Of a DNA stretch of 64,000 bases, positions 19,429 to 28,687 are shown in pieces. The notes beneath the pieces were generated by a model. That model did not search any database. It was given only the letters and a program-made list of their open reading frames with translations, and was not told the DNA's origin. The DNA comes from Caballeronia glebae (GTDB taxonomy: Bacteria; Pseudomonadota; Gammaproteobacteria; Burkholderiales; Burkholderiaceae), in contig NZ_FCOJ02000030.1 of assembly GCF_001545035.1 (NCBI RefSeq), forward strand, positions 24,860-88,859, read 5' to 3'. Both the position numbers and the translations under genes were made by a program. Within the stretch, counting starts at the first letter, position 1, and each line of letters begins with the position of its first letter.

Positions 19429-19531
19429 GCTTTTCCTTCAGGACTTTCGATGAGAGCGCGAAACGTCGCGCGCGGACGCGCAAAAAACCGTGAATGGTAA
19501 CAAAACCACACGATTCGCCGGACGACGCGCG

Positions 19532-20626
19532 TCAAGGCACGACTGAAAGAAACAGGAAAGCCGCGAAGATCACGAGATGGACGACGCCTTGCAGAACCGT
19601 CGAGCGGCCCGTGCCGAGCGTGATGACGGAAACGAGCAAGGTGAGCGCGAGCATGACGATTTCCTTGGGCGCGAGCCCGAGCGAAATCGGCTGGCCCATG
19701 AAGATCGACACGACCGCCACCGCCGGAATGGTCAGGCCGATGCTCGCGAGCGCCGAGCCGAGCGCGAGATTCAGGCTCGTCTGCAGCCGGTTCAGGCGGG
19801 CCGCGCGCAAGGCGGCGAGCCCTTCGGGCAGCAGCACGAGCGCGGCGATCACGACGCCGACGACGGCCTCGGGCGCGCCGGCTGCCGCGACGCCCGCTTC
19901 CACCGCGGGCGACAGCAGCTTCGCCAACCCGACCACCGACACCAGCGAAAGCACCAGAAAGATGAGCGCGGTCCACGCCTCGCGGAGGCTCGGCGGCGGT
20001 GCGTGCGGCACTTCGTCTTCGCCCTCGGTGTTGGCCGCGACCGGCGGGATGGACTGCAGGAAGTAATCGCGATGGCGGATCGTCTGCACGAACACGAACG
20101 TCACGTACAGCACGAGCGAAATCACGCCGACGAAAATCAGTTGCGACGTCGAAAGCGCCGGACCGACGACCGTGCTTGTGAAATTCGGCAAAACCAGCGT
20201 GAGCACGGAAAGCGCGCAAAGAATCGCGAGCGCGGCGCTCGCGCCTTGCAACTGAAAGTCCTGCACGTGATGCCGCAAGCCGCCGACGAGCAGACACAGG
20301 CCGACGATCGCGCAACTGCAGATCATGATCGCGGCGAACACGGTGTCGCGCGCGAGGCCGGCTTTCTCCGGACCGCCCGAGAGCATCACGGAGACGATCA
20401 ACGCGACCTCGATCACCGTGACGGCGACCGCCAGCACCAGCGTGCCGAACGGCTCGCCGACGCGATGTGCGACCACTTCGGCGTGATGCACGGCCGCGAA
20501 CACGGCGAACGCGAGCGCGACGGCCGCGAGCACGATCAGCGCGTTGCTATGAATGACGGCGGTCGCGGCGAGTACGACAAGCGCGAGAATCGGGGAAACG
20601 AGGGTCCAGTCCAGCTTGAATTTCAT
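19532..20626 (-). CDS. chaA: Calcium/proton antiporter
   Basis: 364 residues from ATG 20626, with GGAG upstream; the longer in-frame reading to 20806 looks non-coding. Eleven or so helices with the CaCA-family repeats: first AVAVTVIEVALIVSVML and second VIAALVLLPEGLAALRAARLNRLQTSLNLALGSALASIGLTIP. The acidic residue in each repeat that binds cation is present (VIEVAL, LLPEGLAA). ChaA exports Ca2+, Na+ or K+ in exchange for protons at alkaline pH. It is divergent from the GGDEF gene. Confidence 0.9.
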   Translation of the reverse strand: MKFKLDWTLVSPILALVVLAATAVIHSNALIVLAAVALAFAVFAAVHHAEVVAHRVGEPFGTLVLAVAVTVIEVALIVSVMLSGGPEKAGLARDTVFAAIMICSCAIVGLCLLVGGLRHHVQDFQLQGASAALAILCALSVLTLVLPNFTSTVVGPALSTSQLIFVGVISLVLYVTFVFVQTIRHRDYFLQSIPPVAANTEGEDEVPHAPPPSLREAWTALIFLVLSLVSVVGLAKLLSPAVEAGVAAAGAPEAVVGVVIAALVLLPEGLAALRAARLNRLQTSLNLALGSALASIGLTIPAVAVVSIFMGQPISLGLAPKEIVMLALTLLVSVITLGTGRSTVLQGVVHLVIFAAFLFLSVVP

Positions 20627-20894
20627 CGGCGCTCCAGGCGGATTGGGTAAATGGGATCGTCGGCTCATGCGATGTGGCCGCAAGGTCGCTAAAAATTGCG
20701 CCGAATGCGTCGGACCTGCGCGAGCGCTGCGCGTGCGAAAGAATTGCCGTGACAAAGGGCCGCAGTCCATCGGCATGATAGCGAAAACGCGGCCGCGCGC
20801 GTTCACTCGCGCGCCCGGACGTCAAGCGAACGAAACAACTGCGCAATTGTCGGAAAATAAAGCTTTCAGCGGTCACGCCCAAGTACGGAGACAC

Positions 20895-21869
20895 ATGCTC
20901 GTCGCACCGACACCCGAGAACGAATCTGCCCGCCTCGCCACCTTGCGCACGCTCGGCATCCTCGACACGCCGGCCGAAGAACGCTTCGACCGGCTGACAC
21001 GCCTCGCGCGCCGCCTTTTCGACGTGCCGATCGCGCTCGTCTCGCTCATCGACGAAAACAGGCAGTGGTTCAAGTCGTGCGCGGGTCTCGGCGTGCAGGA
21101 AACCTCGCGCGACATTTCGTTCTGCGGACACGCGATCCTGCATGACGACGTCTTCGTGATTCCCGACGCCCGCGCCGACATGCGCTTTCACGACAATCCG
21201 CTCGTCACGGGCGATCCGGGCATCCGATTCTACGCGGGCCAGCCGCTCATGGTGCCCAACGGCAGCAAGCTCGGCACGCTCTGCCTCATCGACACGCGCC
21301 CGCGCGAACTCGACGGCGAAGAGCGCGGCTTGTTGCGCGACCTCGCGCATATCGCGGAGAAGGAGATTGCGGCGATCGAACTCGCGACCGTCGACGAGTT
21401 GACGCTGATCGCGAACCGGCGCGGCTTCGAGGCGCTCGCGCAGCACGCGCTGAACGTCTGCACGCGCCTGGGCCGCGACGCGTCGCTGCTGTTTTTCGAT
21501 CTCGACGATTTCAAGCGCATCAACGACACGTTCGGTCACGCCGAAGGCGATCGCGCGCTCGTGACCTTCGCCGCCGCGTTGCGCGAGTCGCTGCGGGACA
21601 GCGATGTGATCGGCCGTCTGGGCGGCGACGAGTTCGTCGCGCTTCTGACCGACGCCCGCGAAGACGAAACGCGCCACGCGCTCGAACGGCTACGCGCGGC
21701 GCTCGCGGCCAGCAACGCGGTATCGGCGCGGCGCTATCGGATTCGCTTCAGCGTCGGGCAGACGCAGTTCGATGTCGGCGAACATACGTCGGTGATCGAC
21801 CTGCTCGCGGCGAGCGACGGCAAGATGTACGCGCACAAGGCCGCGCGAAAGAGCGACCCGGCGCGCTAG
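20895..21869 (+). CDS. Diguanylate cyclase with N-terminal GAF domain
   Basis: 324 residues from ATG 20895, CGGAG upstream. Residues about 20-160 are a GAF sensor (FDRLTRLARRLFDVPIALVSLIDENRQWFKS, then DISFCGHAIL and YAGQPLMVP). A GGDEF domain follows with FDLDDFKRINDTFGH and the intact active-site GGDEF. An inhibitory site RDSD lies five residues before it, so the enzyme should make cyclic-di-GMP and be feedback inhibited. No membrane segment, so it is cytosolic. A PilZ effector is encoded about 7 kb downstream. Confidence 0.92.
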   Translation: MLVAPTPENESARLATLRTLGILDTPAEERFDRLTRLARRLFDVPIALVSLIDENRQWFKSCAGLGVQETSRDISFCGHAILHDDVFVIPDARADMRFHDNPLVTGDPGIRFYAGQPLMVPNGSKLGTLCLIDTRPRELDGEERGLLRDLAHIAEKEIAAIELATVDELTLIANRRGFEALAQHALNVCTRLGRDASLLFFDLDDFKRINDTFGHAEGDRALVTFAAALRESLRDSDVIGRLGGDEFVALLTDAREDETRHALERLRAALAASNAVSARRYRIRFSVGQTQFDVGEHTSVIDLLAASDGKMYAHKAARKSDPAR

Positions 21870-21875
21870 CACGCC

Positions 21876-23192
21876 TCACTCGCTGCCGCTCTCGCGGAAG
21901 TAGAGACGGCGCGGCAGACCCCACACGATGAGCATCGCGCCGAGCAGACACGCGAACGCGATCGCGTAGAGACCGGGCGTCGCGCTGCCGGTCATCGTCT
22001 TCACTTTGCCGACCATGTACGGGCTGATGATGCCGCCGAACTGCCCGACCGAGTTGATGAGCGCGATGCCGCTCGCCGCCGCGATGCCGCTGAGAAAGCG
22101 CGTCGGCAAAATCCAGAACAGCCCGAGCGACGTGATGATGCCCGCCGCCGCGATCGTGAGGCCGATCACGAGCATTACCGTGTTCGTCGGAAAGAAGCCG
22201 CACAGCACATAACCGACGGTGCCCGCGAGCGCGCACGCGCCGAGATGCCAGCGCCGTTCGCCGGTGCGGTCCGAATGCTTGCCGATCAGAATCATGCTGA
22301 TGCCCGCCACCGCGTAAGGCAGCATCGAAATCAGGCCGATCGTGAACGGGTCGCTCGTGCCGGCCGTTTTGACGAGTTGCGGCATCCAGAAGACGAGCCC
22401 GTAAATGCCCATCGCGAGAAACAGATAGATGAGCGCCATGACGAGCGTTACCGGCTCGCTGAATGCGGCCTTCAGCGAATGGACTTCGCCTACTTTCGGA
22501 TCGCGCGCGAGTTGCGCTTTGAGCGCGCGCTTTTCGTCGGCGTCGAGCCATTTCGCGTGATCGACGTCGTCATCGACGAACGCGAGCACCACGAAACCGA
22601 GCAGCACCGACGGAATGCCTTCGAGCAGAAAGAGCCATTGCCAGCCTGGCATGCCGTAGAGGCCATCGCAGAACTTCATGATCGCGCCCGACAGCGGACT
22701 GCCGATGATCCCGCACAGCGCGATCGACGCCATGAAGAACGAGTTGATGCGCCCGCGCCGCGACGACGGAAACCACTTCGTGAAGAAGTACAGCGCGCCC
22801 GGCACGAAGCCCGCTTCGAGCGCGCCGATCAGAAAGCGCAGCACGTAGAACCACGTCGCGGTGTGCACGAACATCATGCACGCCGACGCGATGCCCCACG
22901 TGATCATGATGCGCGCGATCCAGCGCTTCGCCCCGACGCGATGCAACACGATGTTGCTCGGCACCTCGAAGAGAAAATAGCCGACGAAAAACACGCTCGC
23001 GCCGAAGCCGTACATCGCGTCGGAGAAGCCGAGTTCGCTTTGCATCTGCAACTTCGCGAAGCTGATGTTGATGCGGTCGAGATATGAAAACACGAAGCAC
23101 GCGACGAACAGCGGCACGAAACGCCAGAACACCTTGCGGTAAATCTGGGCGTCGTCGTGTGCGGCGGCGCGCGGGGCGGCGATGGAATCCAC
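21876..23192 (-). CDS. MFS transporter, anion:cation symporter family
   Basis: 438 residues. The GTG at 23192 follows AGGAG with 8-nt spacing. Twelve helices. ACS-family landmarks: FVFSYLDRINISFAKLQMQSELGFSDAMYGFGASVFFVGYFLFEVPSNI near the N-terminus, and EAGFVPGALYFFTKWFPSSRRGR. Relatives import tartrate, glucarate, hydroxy-aromatic acids or deoxy-sugar acids. It is the last gene of the FAH-SDR-MFS operon (46 nt after the SDR stop), so it probably brings in the acid that these enzymes degrade. Confidence 0.9.
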   Translation of the reverse strand: MDSIAAPRAAAHDDAQIYRKVFWRFVPLFVACFVFSYLDRINISFAKLQMQSELGFSDAMYGFGASVFFVGYFLFEVPSNIVLHRVGAKRWIARIMITWGIASACMMFVHTATWFYVLRFLIGALEAGFVPGALYFFTKWFPSSRRGRINSFFMASIALCGIIGSPLSGAIMKFCDGLYGMPGWQWLFLLEGIPSVLLGFVVLAFVDDDVDHAKWLDADEKRALKAQLARDPKVGEVHSLKAAFSEPVTLVMALIYLFLAMGIYGLVFWMPQLVKTAGTSDPFTIGLISMLPYAVAGISMILIGKHSDRTGERRWHLGACALAGTVGYVLCGFFPTNTVMLVIGLTIAAAGIITSLGLFWILPTRFLSGIAAASGIALINSVGQFGGIISPYMVGKVKTMTGSATPGLYAIAFACLLGAMLIVWGLPRRLYFRESGSE

Positions 23193-23238
23193 GGTACTTG
23201 TCTCCTTGCTTTGCTTTGTTATGTGCCGTCTGCGGGTT

Positions 23239-23982
23239 TCAGTAAGTCGCGCGTCCTCCGGAAAGATCGAACACCGCGCCCGTCGTGAACGAGTTCTCCG
23301 ACGACACGAGGAACGCGACCATCGACGCGATCTCGTTCACTTCGACGAAGCGCCCGCGCGGAATCTTCGACAGCATGTAGTCGATGTGTTCCTGCTTCAT
23401 CTGCTCGAAGATTTTCGTGCGCGCGGCGGCCGGCGTCACCGCGTTCACCGCGATGTCGAGCCCGGCCGTTTCCTTGCCGAGGCTCTTCGTCAGCGCGATT
23501 ACGCCCGCCTTCGCCGCGCTGTACGCCGACGCGTTCGGATTGCCTTCCTTGCCCGCGATCGACGCAATATTGACGATGCGCCCATAGCCGCGCGCGATCA
23601 TCGTCCTGACAATGGCCTGATTCACATGGAACGCGGCGTTGAGATCGACGTCGATCACGCGCGACCATTCTTCCGGCGCGTAATCGGCAACCGTCGCATT
23701 CGCGCCCGCGATGCCAGCGCTATGCACGAGCACGTCGATTTGCCCGAAGCGTTCCTGCGTGCGCGACGTGGCTTCGATAACCGCATCGCGATCGGTCAGA
23801 TCGACGAGCACGGTTTGCACGTCGCCCAGACGAGCGCGCGCCTCGGACAACGCGCCTTCGTCGCGATCCCACAGCGCGACGCGCGCGCCGCCTTCGAAGA
23901 GACGCTGCGCCACCGCGTAACCGATGCCCTGCGCGCCGCCCGTCACGACAGCCGCGCGATTCGTGAAGTCGTATCGGTTCAT
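23239..23982 (-). CDS. SDR, probable 2-keto-3-deoxy-sugar-acid dehydrogenase
   Basis: 247 residues; the ATG at 23982 overlaps the upstream stop (ATGA). Classical SDR motifs: TGGAQGIG cofactor loop, VLVHSAGIAG, catalytic Ser in IVNIASIAGKEG, and SAYSAAKAG with catalytic Tyr and Lys. Coupling to a fumarylacetoacetate-hydrolase-type enzyme is the arrangement known for 2-keto-3-deoxy-L-fuconate or L-rhamnonate oxidation, in which the SDR makes the 2,4-diketo acid and the hydrolase cleaves it. The specific sugar is inferred from context only. Confidence 0.85.
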   Translation of the reverse strand: MNRYDFTNRAAVVTGGAQGIGYAVAQRLFEGGARVALWDRDEGALSEARARLGDVQTVLVDLTDRDAVIEATSRTQERFGQIDVLVHSAGIAGANATVADYAPEEWSRVIDVDLNAAFHVNQAIVRTMIARGYGRIVNIASIAGKEGNPNASAYSAAKAGVIALTKSLGKETAGLDIAVNAVTPAAARTKIFEQMKQEHIDYMLSKIPRGRFVEVNEIASMVAFLVSSENSFTTGAVFDLSGGRATY

Positions 23983-24824
23983 GCGTCCACCGTGCGTTGG
24001 CGTTGTTCGCCGAGACCTTCGATGCCGAGCCGCATCGTTTGCCCCGCGTGCAGATAGACCGCTTGCGGCTTCTGCCCCATGCCGACGCCCGGCGGCGTGC
24101 CGGTCGAGATGACATCGCCCGGTTGCAGGCTCATGAAGCGCGAAAGATAAGCGACGATCTCGCCGACCTTGAAGATCATGGTGCCGGTGTTGCCGTTCTG
24201 ATAGCGCTTGCCGTCCACTTCGAGCCAGAGCGGGAGTTTGTGCGGATCGGGCACTTCGTCGGCGGTGACGAGCCACGGACCGATCGGGCCGAACGTGTCG
24301 CAGCCCTTGCCCTTGTCCCAGGTGCCGCCACGCTCGATCTGATACTCGCGCTCGGACACGTCGTTGATCACGCAATAGCCGGCGACGTGGCTCATCGCGT
24401 CGGCTTCGTCGATGTACGCGCCGCCCTTGCCGATCACGACGCCCAGTTCCACTTCCCAGTCGGTCTTTTTCGAGCCGCGCGGAATGCGCACGTCGTCGTT
24501 CGGGCCGACGACCGCCGAGAGCCACTTGTTGAACACGACCGGCTCCGACGGCACGGGCAGATTCGATTCCGCCGCGTGATCGGCGTAGTTCAGACCGATG
24601 CAGATGAACTTGCCGATGCGCCCGACACACGGCCCGATGCGCTCGCCCGACGGCACGATCGGCAGCGTCGACGGATCGAGCTTCGCGAGACGCGCGAGCG
24701 ATTCGGGCAAAAGAGCGTCGCCCGCAATGTCGCCGATGACACCGGACAGGTCGCGGATCGCGCCGTTGGAATCGAGAATGCCGGGTTTTTCCTGCCCGGG
24801 CGCGCCATATCGCAGCAGCTTCAT
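23979..24824 (-). CDS. Fumarylacetoacetate hydrolase-family enzyme (probable 2,4-diketo-3-deoxy-sugar-acid hydrolase)
   Basis: 281 residues from ATG 24824. The FAH-type metal site is intact: ICIGLNYADHAAESNLPVPSEPVVFNKW, the paired acids in DWEVELGVVIGKGG, and the lid GDVISTGTPPGVGMGQKP. Start MKLLRYGAPGQEKPGILD is typical of the group annotated as ureidoglycolate lyase or 2,4-diketo-3-deoxy-L-fuconate hydrolase. The neighbouring SDR and MFS genes favour the sugar-acid role. The upstream dehydratase of such pathways is not in the window. Confidence 0.87.
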   Translation of the reverse strand: MKLLRYGAPGQEKPGILDSNGAIRDLSGVIGDIAGDALLPESLARLAKLDPSTLPIVPSGERIGPCVGRIGKFICIGLNYADHAAESNLPVPSEPVVFNKWLSAVVGPNDDVRIPRGSKKTDWEVELGVVIGKGGAYIDEADAMSHVAGYCVINDVSEREYQIERGGTWDKGKGCDTFGPIGPWLVTADEVPDPHKLPLWLEVDGKRYQNGNTGTMIFKVGEIVAYLSRFMSLQPGDVISTGTPPGVGMGQKPQAVYLHAGQTMRLGIEGLGEQRQRTVDA

Positions 24825-24910
24825 GAGTCGTGTTTCCCTTGACGGTTGAACGGAAACCCACAATGTAGAGAAGCCGCTCGCGCCTGGATAATGAAAGCTG
24901 CTGCCGAGGC

Positions 24911-24927
24911 GATAACTTTCCGTTATC
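24911..24927. promoter_or_regulatory. GATAAC-N5-GTTATC operator-like dyad
   Basis: A perfect 6-bp inverted repeat with a 5-nt spacer (24911-24916 and 24922-24927) lies 30 bp before the LysR start and about 85 bp upstream of the divergent hydrolase gene. It contains an ATA-N9-TAT core, the classical LysR recognition geometry. It is a good candidate for the autoregulatory and activation site of this divergent pair. Confidence 0.55.
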
Positions 24928-24956
24928 TTCTCGTCGTCCCTTAGTCCTTTTCACTC

Positions 24957-25895
24957 ATGCTGCCGAATGCCGATTCCATCGCCGCGCGCCTGCGGCTCAA
25001 GCAACTGCGCCTCTTGATCGCGCTCGACGATCACGGCTCGCTGCATCGCGCCGCCGACGAAATGGCGCTCACGCAGCCCGGCGCGACCAAGGCGCTGCGC
25101 GAGATCGAAGCGACGCTCGGCGCGACGCTCTTCACGCGCTCGGCGCAGGGCATCGAGCCGAACGAACTCGGGCGCTGCGTGATCCGCTATGCGCGCCTGA
25201 TCCACATGGACGTCGCGCACTTGCGCGAGGAAATGGCGGGGATTCTGCAAGGCACGGGCGGGCGGCTCGCGATCGGCGCGATCACGGGCGCGGTCTCGGG
25301 CGTGCTCGTCGATGCACTTGCGCGCCTGCGCGAGCGGCAGCCCCTGCTTACCGTCGAAGTGGTCGAAGACACGAGCGCGCGTCTGCTCGCGCTGCTGGAT
25401 CAGGGCCGGCTCGACGTCGCCATCTGCCGGGCGAGCGTCGCGCGCCAGCCAGATCATTACCACTATGTCGAGTTGCGCGATGAGCCGCTCGCGATCGTCG
25501 CGGGCGTCGCGCATGCGCTCACCGATGCGCCGCGCGTCGAACTGAGCGAGCTGGCGTCGAGCCGCTGGATCGTCTATCCGGCCATCATGCCGATTCGCAG
25601 CCTCTACGAGCGTGAGTTCAAGGAAGCGGGGCTGCCGCTGCCCTTGCATCCGATCGAAACGGCCTCGACCATCACGACCGTTCTGCTGCTGCAACGCGAC
25701 CCGACGCTCGTCGCGATGATGCCGCTCGACATGGCGACGTTTCTCGCCGCACACGGGCTCGCGAAGCGGCTCGCCATCGCGGTGCGCTCGCGCACGGAGC
25801 CGTATGGCGTCGTGACGAGGAAAGGCGTGGCGCTGACGGCGCCCGCGCGGCTCATCATCGAAGAACTCACGCGCGAAAAAAACGCGGACGGCTAA
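24957..25895 (+). CDS. LysR-family transcriptional regulator of the divergent sugar-acid operon
   Basis: 312 residues. The helix-turn-helix near residues 20-45 reads LIALDDHGSLHRAADEMALTQPGATKALREIEATLG. The effector domain starts GGRLAIGAITGAVSGVLVDAL. The N-terminus (RLRLKQLRLL) resembles GbpR/GalR-like LysR proteins that control sugar and sugar-acid catabolism. Divergent orientation and the shared dyad at 24911-24927 point to control of the FAH-SDR-MFS operon. Confidence 0.9.
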   Translation: MLPNADSIAARLRLKQLRLLIALDDHGSLHRAADEMALTQPGATKALREIEATLGATLFTRSAQGIEPNELGRCVIRYARLIHMDVAHLREEMAGILQGTGGRLAIGAITGAVSGVLVDALARLRERQPLLTVEVVEDTSARLLALLDQGRLDVAICRASVARQPDHYHYVELRDEPLAIVAGVAHALTDAPRVELSELASSRWIVYPAIMPIRSLYEREFKEAGLPLPLHPIETASTITTVLLLQRDPTLVAMMPLDMATFLAAHGLAKRLAIAVRSRTEPYGVVTRKGVALTAPARLIIEELTREKNADG

Positions 25896-25910
25896 TGTGC
25901 CCGTCCGCGC
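25884..25910. terminator. Bidirectional terminator between LysR and osmC
   Basis: Stem CGCGGACGG/CCGTCCGCG (25884-25892 with 25902-25910), 9 bp with a 9-nt loop. An A-run precedes it and a T-rich stretch follows, so it works for both convergent genes. The LysR stop codon lies in the loop. Confidence 0.8.
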
Positions 25911-25934
25911 TTTCTCTTTTGATCGCCGTGCCGG

Positions 25935-26366
25935 TCACGACACCAGGTCGGCATTCAACGTGATCTTCGCGTTGCCCGCGAACAGCTTCGACACCGGGCA
26001 ACCTTCTTTCGCGGCCTGCGCGGCCTTGTCGAAAGCGGCTTTGTCGGCGCCGGGAATCTTCGCCTTCAGATCGAGCTGGCACGCGGTGATCGTGAAGCCG
26101 TCGCCGTCCTTGTCGAGCGTCACCGTGGATTTCGTTTCGAGGCTCTCGGCCTTCAGGCCCGCCAATTCGAGTTGCAGCGAGAGCGCCATCGTGAAGCAGC
26201 CCGCGTGCGCCGCCCCGATCAGTTCTTCCGGATTCGTGCCCGGACCTTCCTCGAAGCGCGACTTGAAGCCATACGGCGCCTCGTTGAGCACGCCGGTTTG
26301 CGTCGAGATGAAACCCTTGCCGTCCTTGATGCCGCCGCTCCATTTTGCCGATGCTGTCTTTTGCAC
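25935..26366 (-). CDS. OsmC/Ohr-family peroxiredoxin
   Basis: 143 residues. The start is a GTG at 26366 (VQKTASAKW), with GGGAGAA 5 nt before it; this restores the usual family length, whereas an ATG-based start would add about 43 foreign residues. The two redox cysteines are present, in AAHAGCFTMALS and KEGCPVSKLFAGN. The protein reduces organic hydroperoxides in the cytoplasm. It is monocistronic and divergent from the oxidase gene. Confidence 0.9.
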   Translation of the reverse strand: MQKTASAKWSGGIKDGKGFISTQTGVLNEAPYGFKSRFEEGPGTNPEELIGAAHAGCFTMALSLQLELAGLKAESLETKSTVTLDKDGDGFTITACQLDLKAKIPGADKAAFDKAAQAAKEGCPVSKLFAGNAKITLNADLVS

Positions 26367-26524
26367 GAGAGTTCTCCCGAAGATGAAGTGGAACTGACAC
26401 GATCCGCACGCGCCGTGCCCGGTCCGGCGCACTTCGATAGCCCGGGCGGTTGCATCGTAGCCGATCGCGCGAGCGGGTGCAGCGGGGCTGCGCATTGGAT
26501 ATCATCGCCCACTCGCGATTGCCG

Positions 26525-27895
26525 ATGACAACCTTCCACCGGGCAACATACGACATGGGTCCACCCACCGAACGCATCACCGAAGACCGCGCGCTTCCCG
26601 ATCACGTCGATGTCGTCGTCATAGGCGGTGGCGTCATCGGCATCAGCACGGCGCGCTCGCTTGCCGAGAAAGGCCTGTCGGTTGCCGTGTGCGAGAAGGG
26701 TTACATCGCTGGCGAGCAGTCGAGCCGCAACTGGGGCTGGTGCCGCGCGACGCATCGCGACTTGCGCGAACTCGAACTGAGCCTCGAAAGCCTCAAACTG
26801 TGGCGGCGCATCGATGCGGAACTCGGCATCGAAACGGGCTTTCGCGAATGCGGCATTCTCTACGCCGCCGACGATGCCAAAGCCCTCGCCGATCACGAAG
26901 CGTGGCTCGCGCGCGCCGTGGCGCTCGTGGGCCGCGACGCGCTCGACTCGCGCATCGTCTCGCCGGGCGAGACCGGCGCGCTGATGTCCGGCACCTCGCG
27001 CCGCTTCGTGGGCGGCATCTACACGCCCGGCGATGGCCGCGCCGAACCGCAACGCGCCGTGCCCGCCATGGCCGCCGCGCTGCGCGAACGCGGCGTGAAA
27101 GTGCTCACGCCCTGCGCCGTGCGCGGCATCGAAACGAATGGCGGTGCGATCGGCGGCGTGGTCACTGAATTCGGACGCATCCGCTGTTCGAGCGTGGTGG
27201 TCGCGGGCGGCGCGTGGACGCGCTATTTCGCGGGCAGTCTCGGTGTGGACGTGCCGCAGCTCATGGTGCGTTCGTCGGTCATGCGCACGGCCCCGCTCGA
27301 AGGCGGACCGGACGTGAGCGCGTGCAATCAAGAGATGGGCTATCGCAAACGTCTGGATGGCGGCTACACGATCGCGAACGCGTTTCATAGCTATCACGAT
27401 CTCACGCCCGACAGCTTTCGCCTGTTCGCCAAGTTCCTGCCAGCGCTCAAAAGTCAGATCGGCTCGATCAAGCTGGGGCTCAACGCACGCTTCTTCGAGG
27501 AACTGCGCCGCCCGCGCCGCTGGCCGCTCGACCGGCCGACCGTCTTCGAAACCGCGCGCACGCTCGACCCCGCGCCGGTCGAATCTTTCAACGAAGCGGC
27601 GCTCACGGAGTTCCGCAAGCTCTTCCCGGCGCTGGCCCAAATGCGCATCGAACAGGCGTGGGCCGGCTACATCGACGTGACGCCGGATGCCGTGCCGGTC
27701 ATCTCCGGCGTCGATGGCAAACCGGGACTCTTCATCGCCACCGGGTTCTCGGGTCACGGCTTCGGCATCGGGCCGGCTGCGGGCAAGCTGATGGCCGACC
27801 TCGTCGCGAACGACGCACCGCTCGTCGATCCGCGCGCGTTTCGCCTGTCGCGCTTCTTCGACGGCAGCAAGATCGAGATCGACGGCGGCTTCTGA
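26525..27895 (+). CDS. FAD-dependent oxidoreductase of the DAO (amino-acid oxidase) family
   Basis: 456 residues from ATG 26525; ATG 26555 is an alternative, and neither has a strong binding site. The dinucleotide-binding motif VVVIGGGVIGISTARSLAEKG is near residue 35. The middle contains SSRNWGWCRATHRDLRELELS, and the C-terminal FAD segment is GLFIATGFSGHGFGIGPAAGKLMADLV. These fit DadA/GlcD-like deaminating or demethylating oxidases (D-amino acids, sarcosine-type substrates). No neighbouring gene narrows the substrate. A terminator follows at 27990. Confidence 0.85.
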   Translation: MTTFHRATYDMGPPTERITEDRALPDHVDVVVIGGGVIGISTARSLAEKGLSVAVCEKGYIAGEQSSRNWGWCRATHRDLRELELSLESLKLWRRIDAELGIETGFRECGILYAADDAKALADHEAWLARAVALVGRDALDSRIVSPGETGALMSGTSRRFVGGIYTPGDGRAEPQRAVPAMAAALRERGVKVLTPCAVRGIETNGGAIGGVVTEFGRIRCSSVVVAGGAWTRYFAGSLGVDVPQLMVRSSVMRTAPLEGGPDVSACNQEMGYRKRLDGGYTIANAFHSYHDLTPDSFRLFAKFLPALKSQIGSIKLGLNARFFEELRRPRRWPLDRPTVFETARTLDPAPVESFNEAALTEFRKLFPALAQMRIEQAWAGYIDVTPDAVPVISGVDGKPGLFIATGFSGHGFGIGPAAGKLMADLVANDAPLVDPRAFRLSRFFDGSKIEIDGGF

Positions 27896-27989
27896 TGCGT
27901 CGCGCGGGCGCACATCGGCCGCCGGCACGCGCTAACATACCGGTTTTGCGAACATCGCCTGCACGCGACGTTCGCCCGGTTCAGTCAAA

Positions 27990-28015
27990 ACGGCGCACAG
28001 GCGCCGTTCGTTTTT
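27990..28015 (+). terminator. Intrinsic terminator after the oxidase gene
   Basis: Stem ACGGCGC/GCGCCGT (27990-27996 with 28001-28007), a 4-nt ACAG loop, then TCGTTTTT. It lies 95 bp after the oxidase stop and just before the DsbA-family gene. Confidence 0.8.
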
Positions 28016-28024
28016 GAGGCTCAC

Positions 28025-28678
28025 ATGGCATCCACGTCTGTTCTTTATATCGACGTCTGGTCGGACTTCGTGTGTCCGTTCTGCTATCTCGAAACGCCCG
28101 TGCTCGACCAGTTCCGCAACGCATACGGCGATGCGGTCGAGGTTCGCTGGCACGCGTTCGAATTGCGCCCCGAGCCGACGCCGCTCGTCGATCCCAACAG
28201 CGAGAAGATCGTCGAATCCTGGGAAAACTCGGTGCGCCCGCTCGCTGAAGAGCGCGGCGTGACGATGCGCATGCCGCCGGTCGCTCCGCGCAGCCGCAAG
28301 GCCTTCGAGACGGCCATGTTCGCGCGCGAATCCGGCCGTTTCGATGCAGTGCATCGCGCGATCTTCAAGGCGTATTTCGAGGAAGGCATCGATATCGGCG
28401 ATACCGACTCGCTGCTCGACATCGCGGCGACCTGCGGCGTCGATCCCGAACTGCTCGAAGAAGCGCTCGACGACGGCACGTACACCGATCTCGTGATCGA
28501 AGACGAAGAGTTCGCGACGAAGCTCGGCGTGACGGGCGTGCCGTTCGCGGTGCTGTCGCGCGATGCCGCGCCCGGCCAGGAACCGCCGCCGCCGATCGCG
28601 CTGCGAGGCGCCGCCCCGATCCAGCATTTCGAAGCGGCCGTCGAGCGGCTCTTTCCCGACGGCTTTCCGGGCGTCTGA
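28025..28678 (+). CDS. DsbA-family thioredoxin-fold protein (FrnE-like)
   Basis: 217 residues, no signal peptide. The redox motif C17-P-F-C20 follows the first strand (YIDVWSDFVCPFC). A helical insertion contains FETAMFARESGRFDAVHRAIFKAYFEEGIDIGD. The cis-Pro loop LGVTGVPFAVL follows. This is the FrnE/2-hydroxychromene-2-carboxylate isomerase-like branch, acting in cytosolic thiol-disulfide exchange or glutathione chemistry. Its physiological partner is unknown. Confidence 0.85.
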   Translation: MASTSVLYIDVWSDFVCPFCYLETPVLDQFRNAYGDAVEVRWHAFELRPEPTPLVDPNSEKIVESWENSVRPLAEERGVTMRMPPVAPRSRKAFETAMFARESGRFDAVHRAIFKAYFEEGIDIGDTDSLLDIAATCGVDPELLEEALDDGTYTDLVIEDEEFATKLGVTGVPFAVLSRDAAPGQEPPPPIALRGAAPIQHFEAAVERLFPDGFPGV

Positions 28679-28687
28679 ACCGCATAA

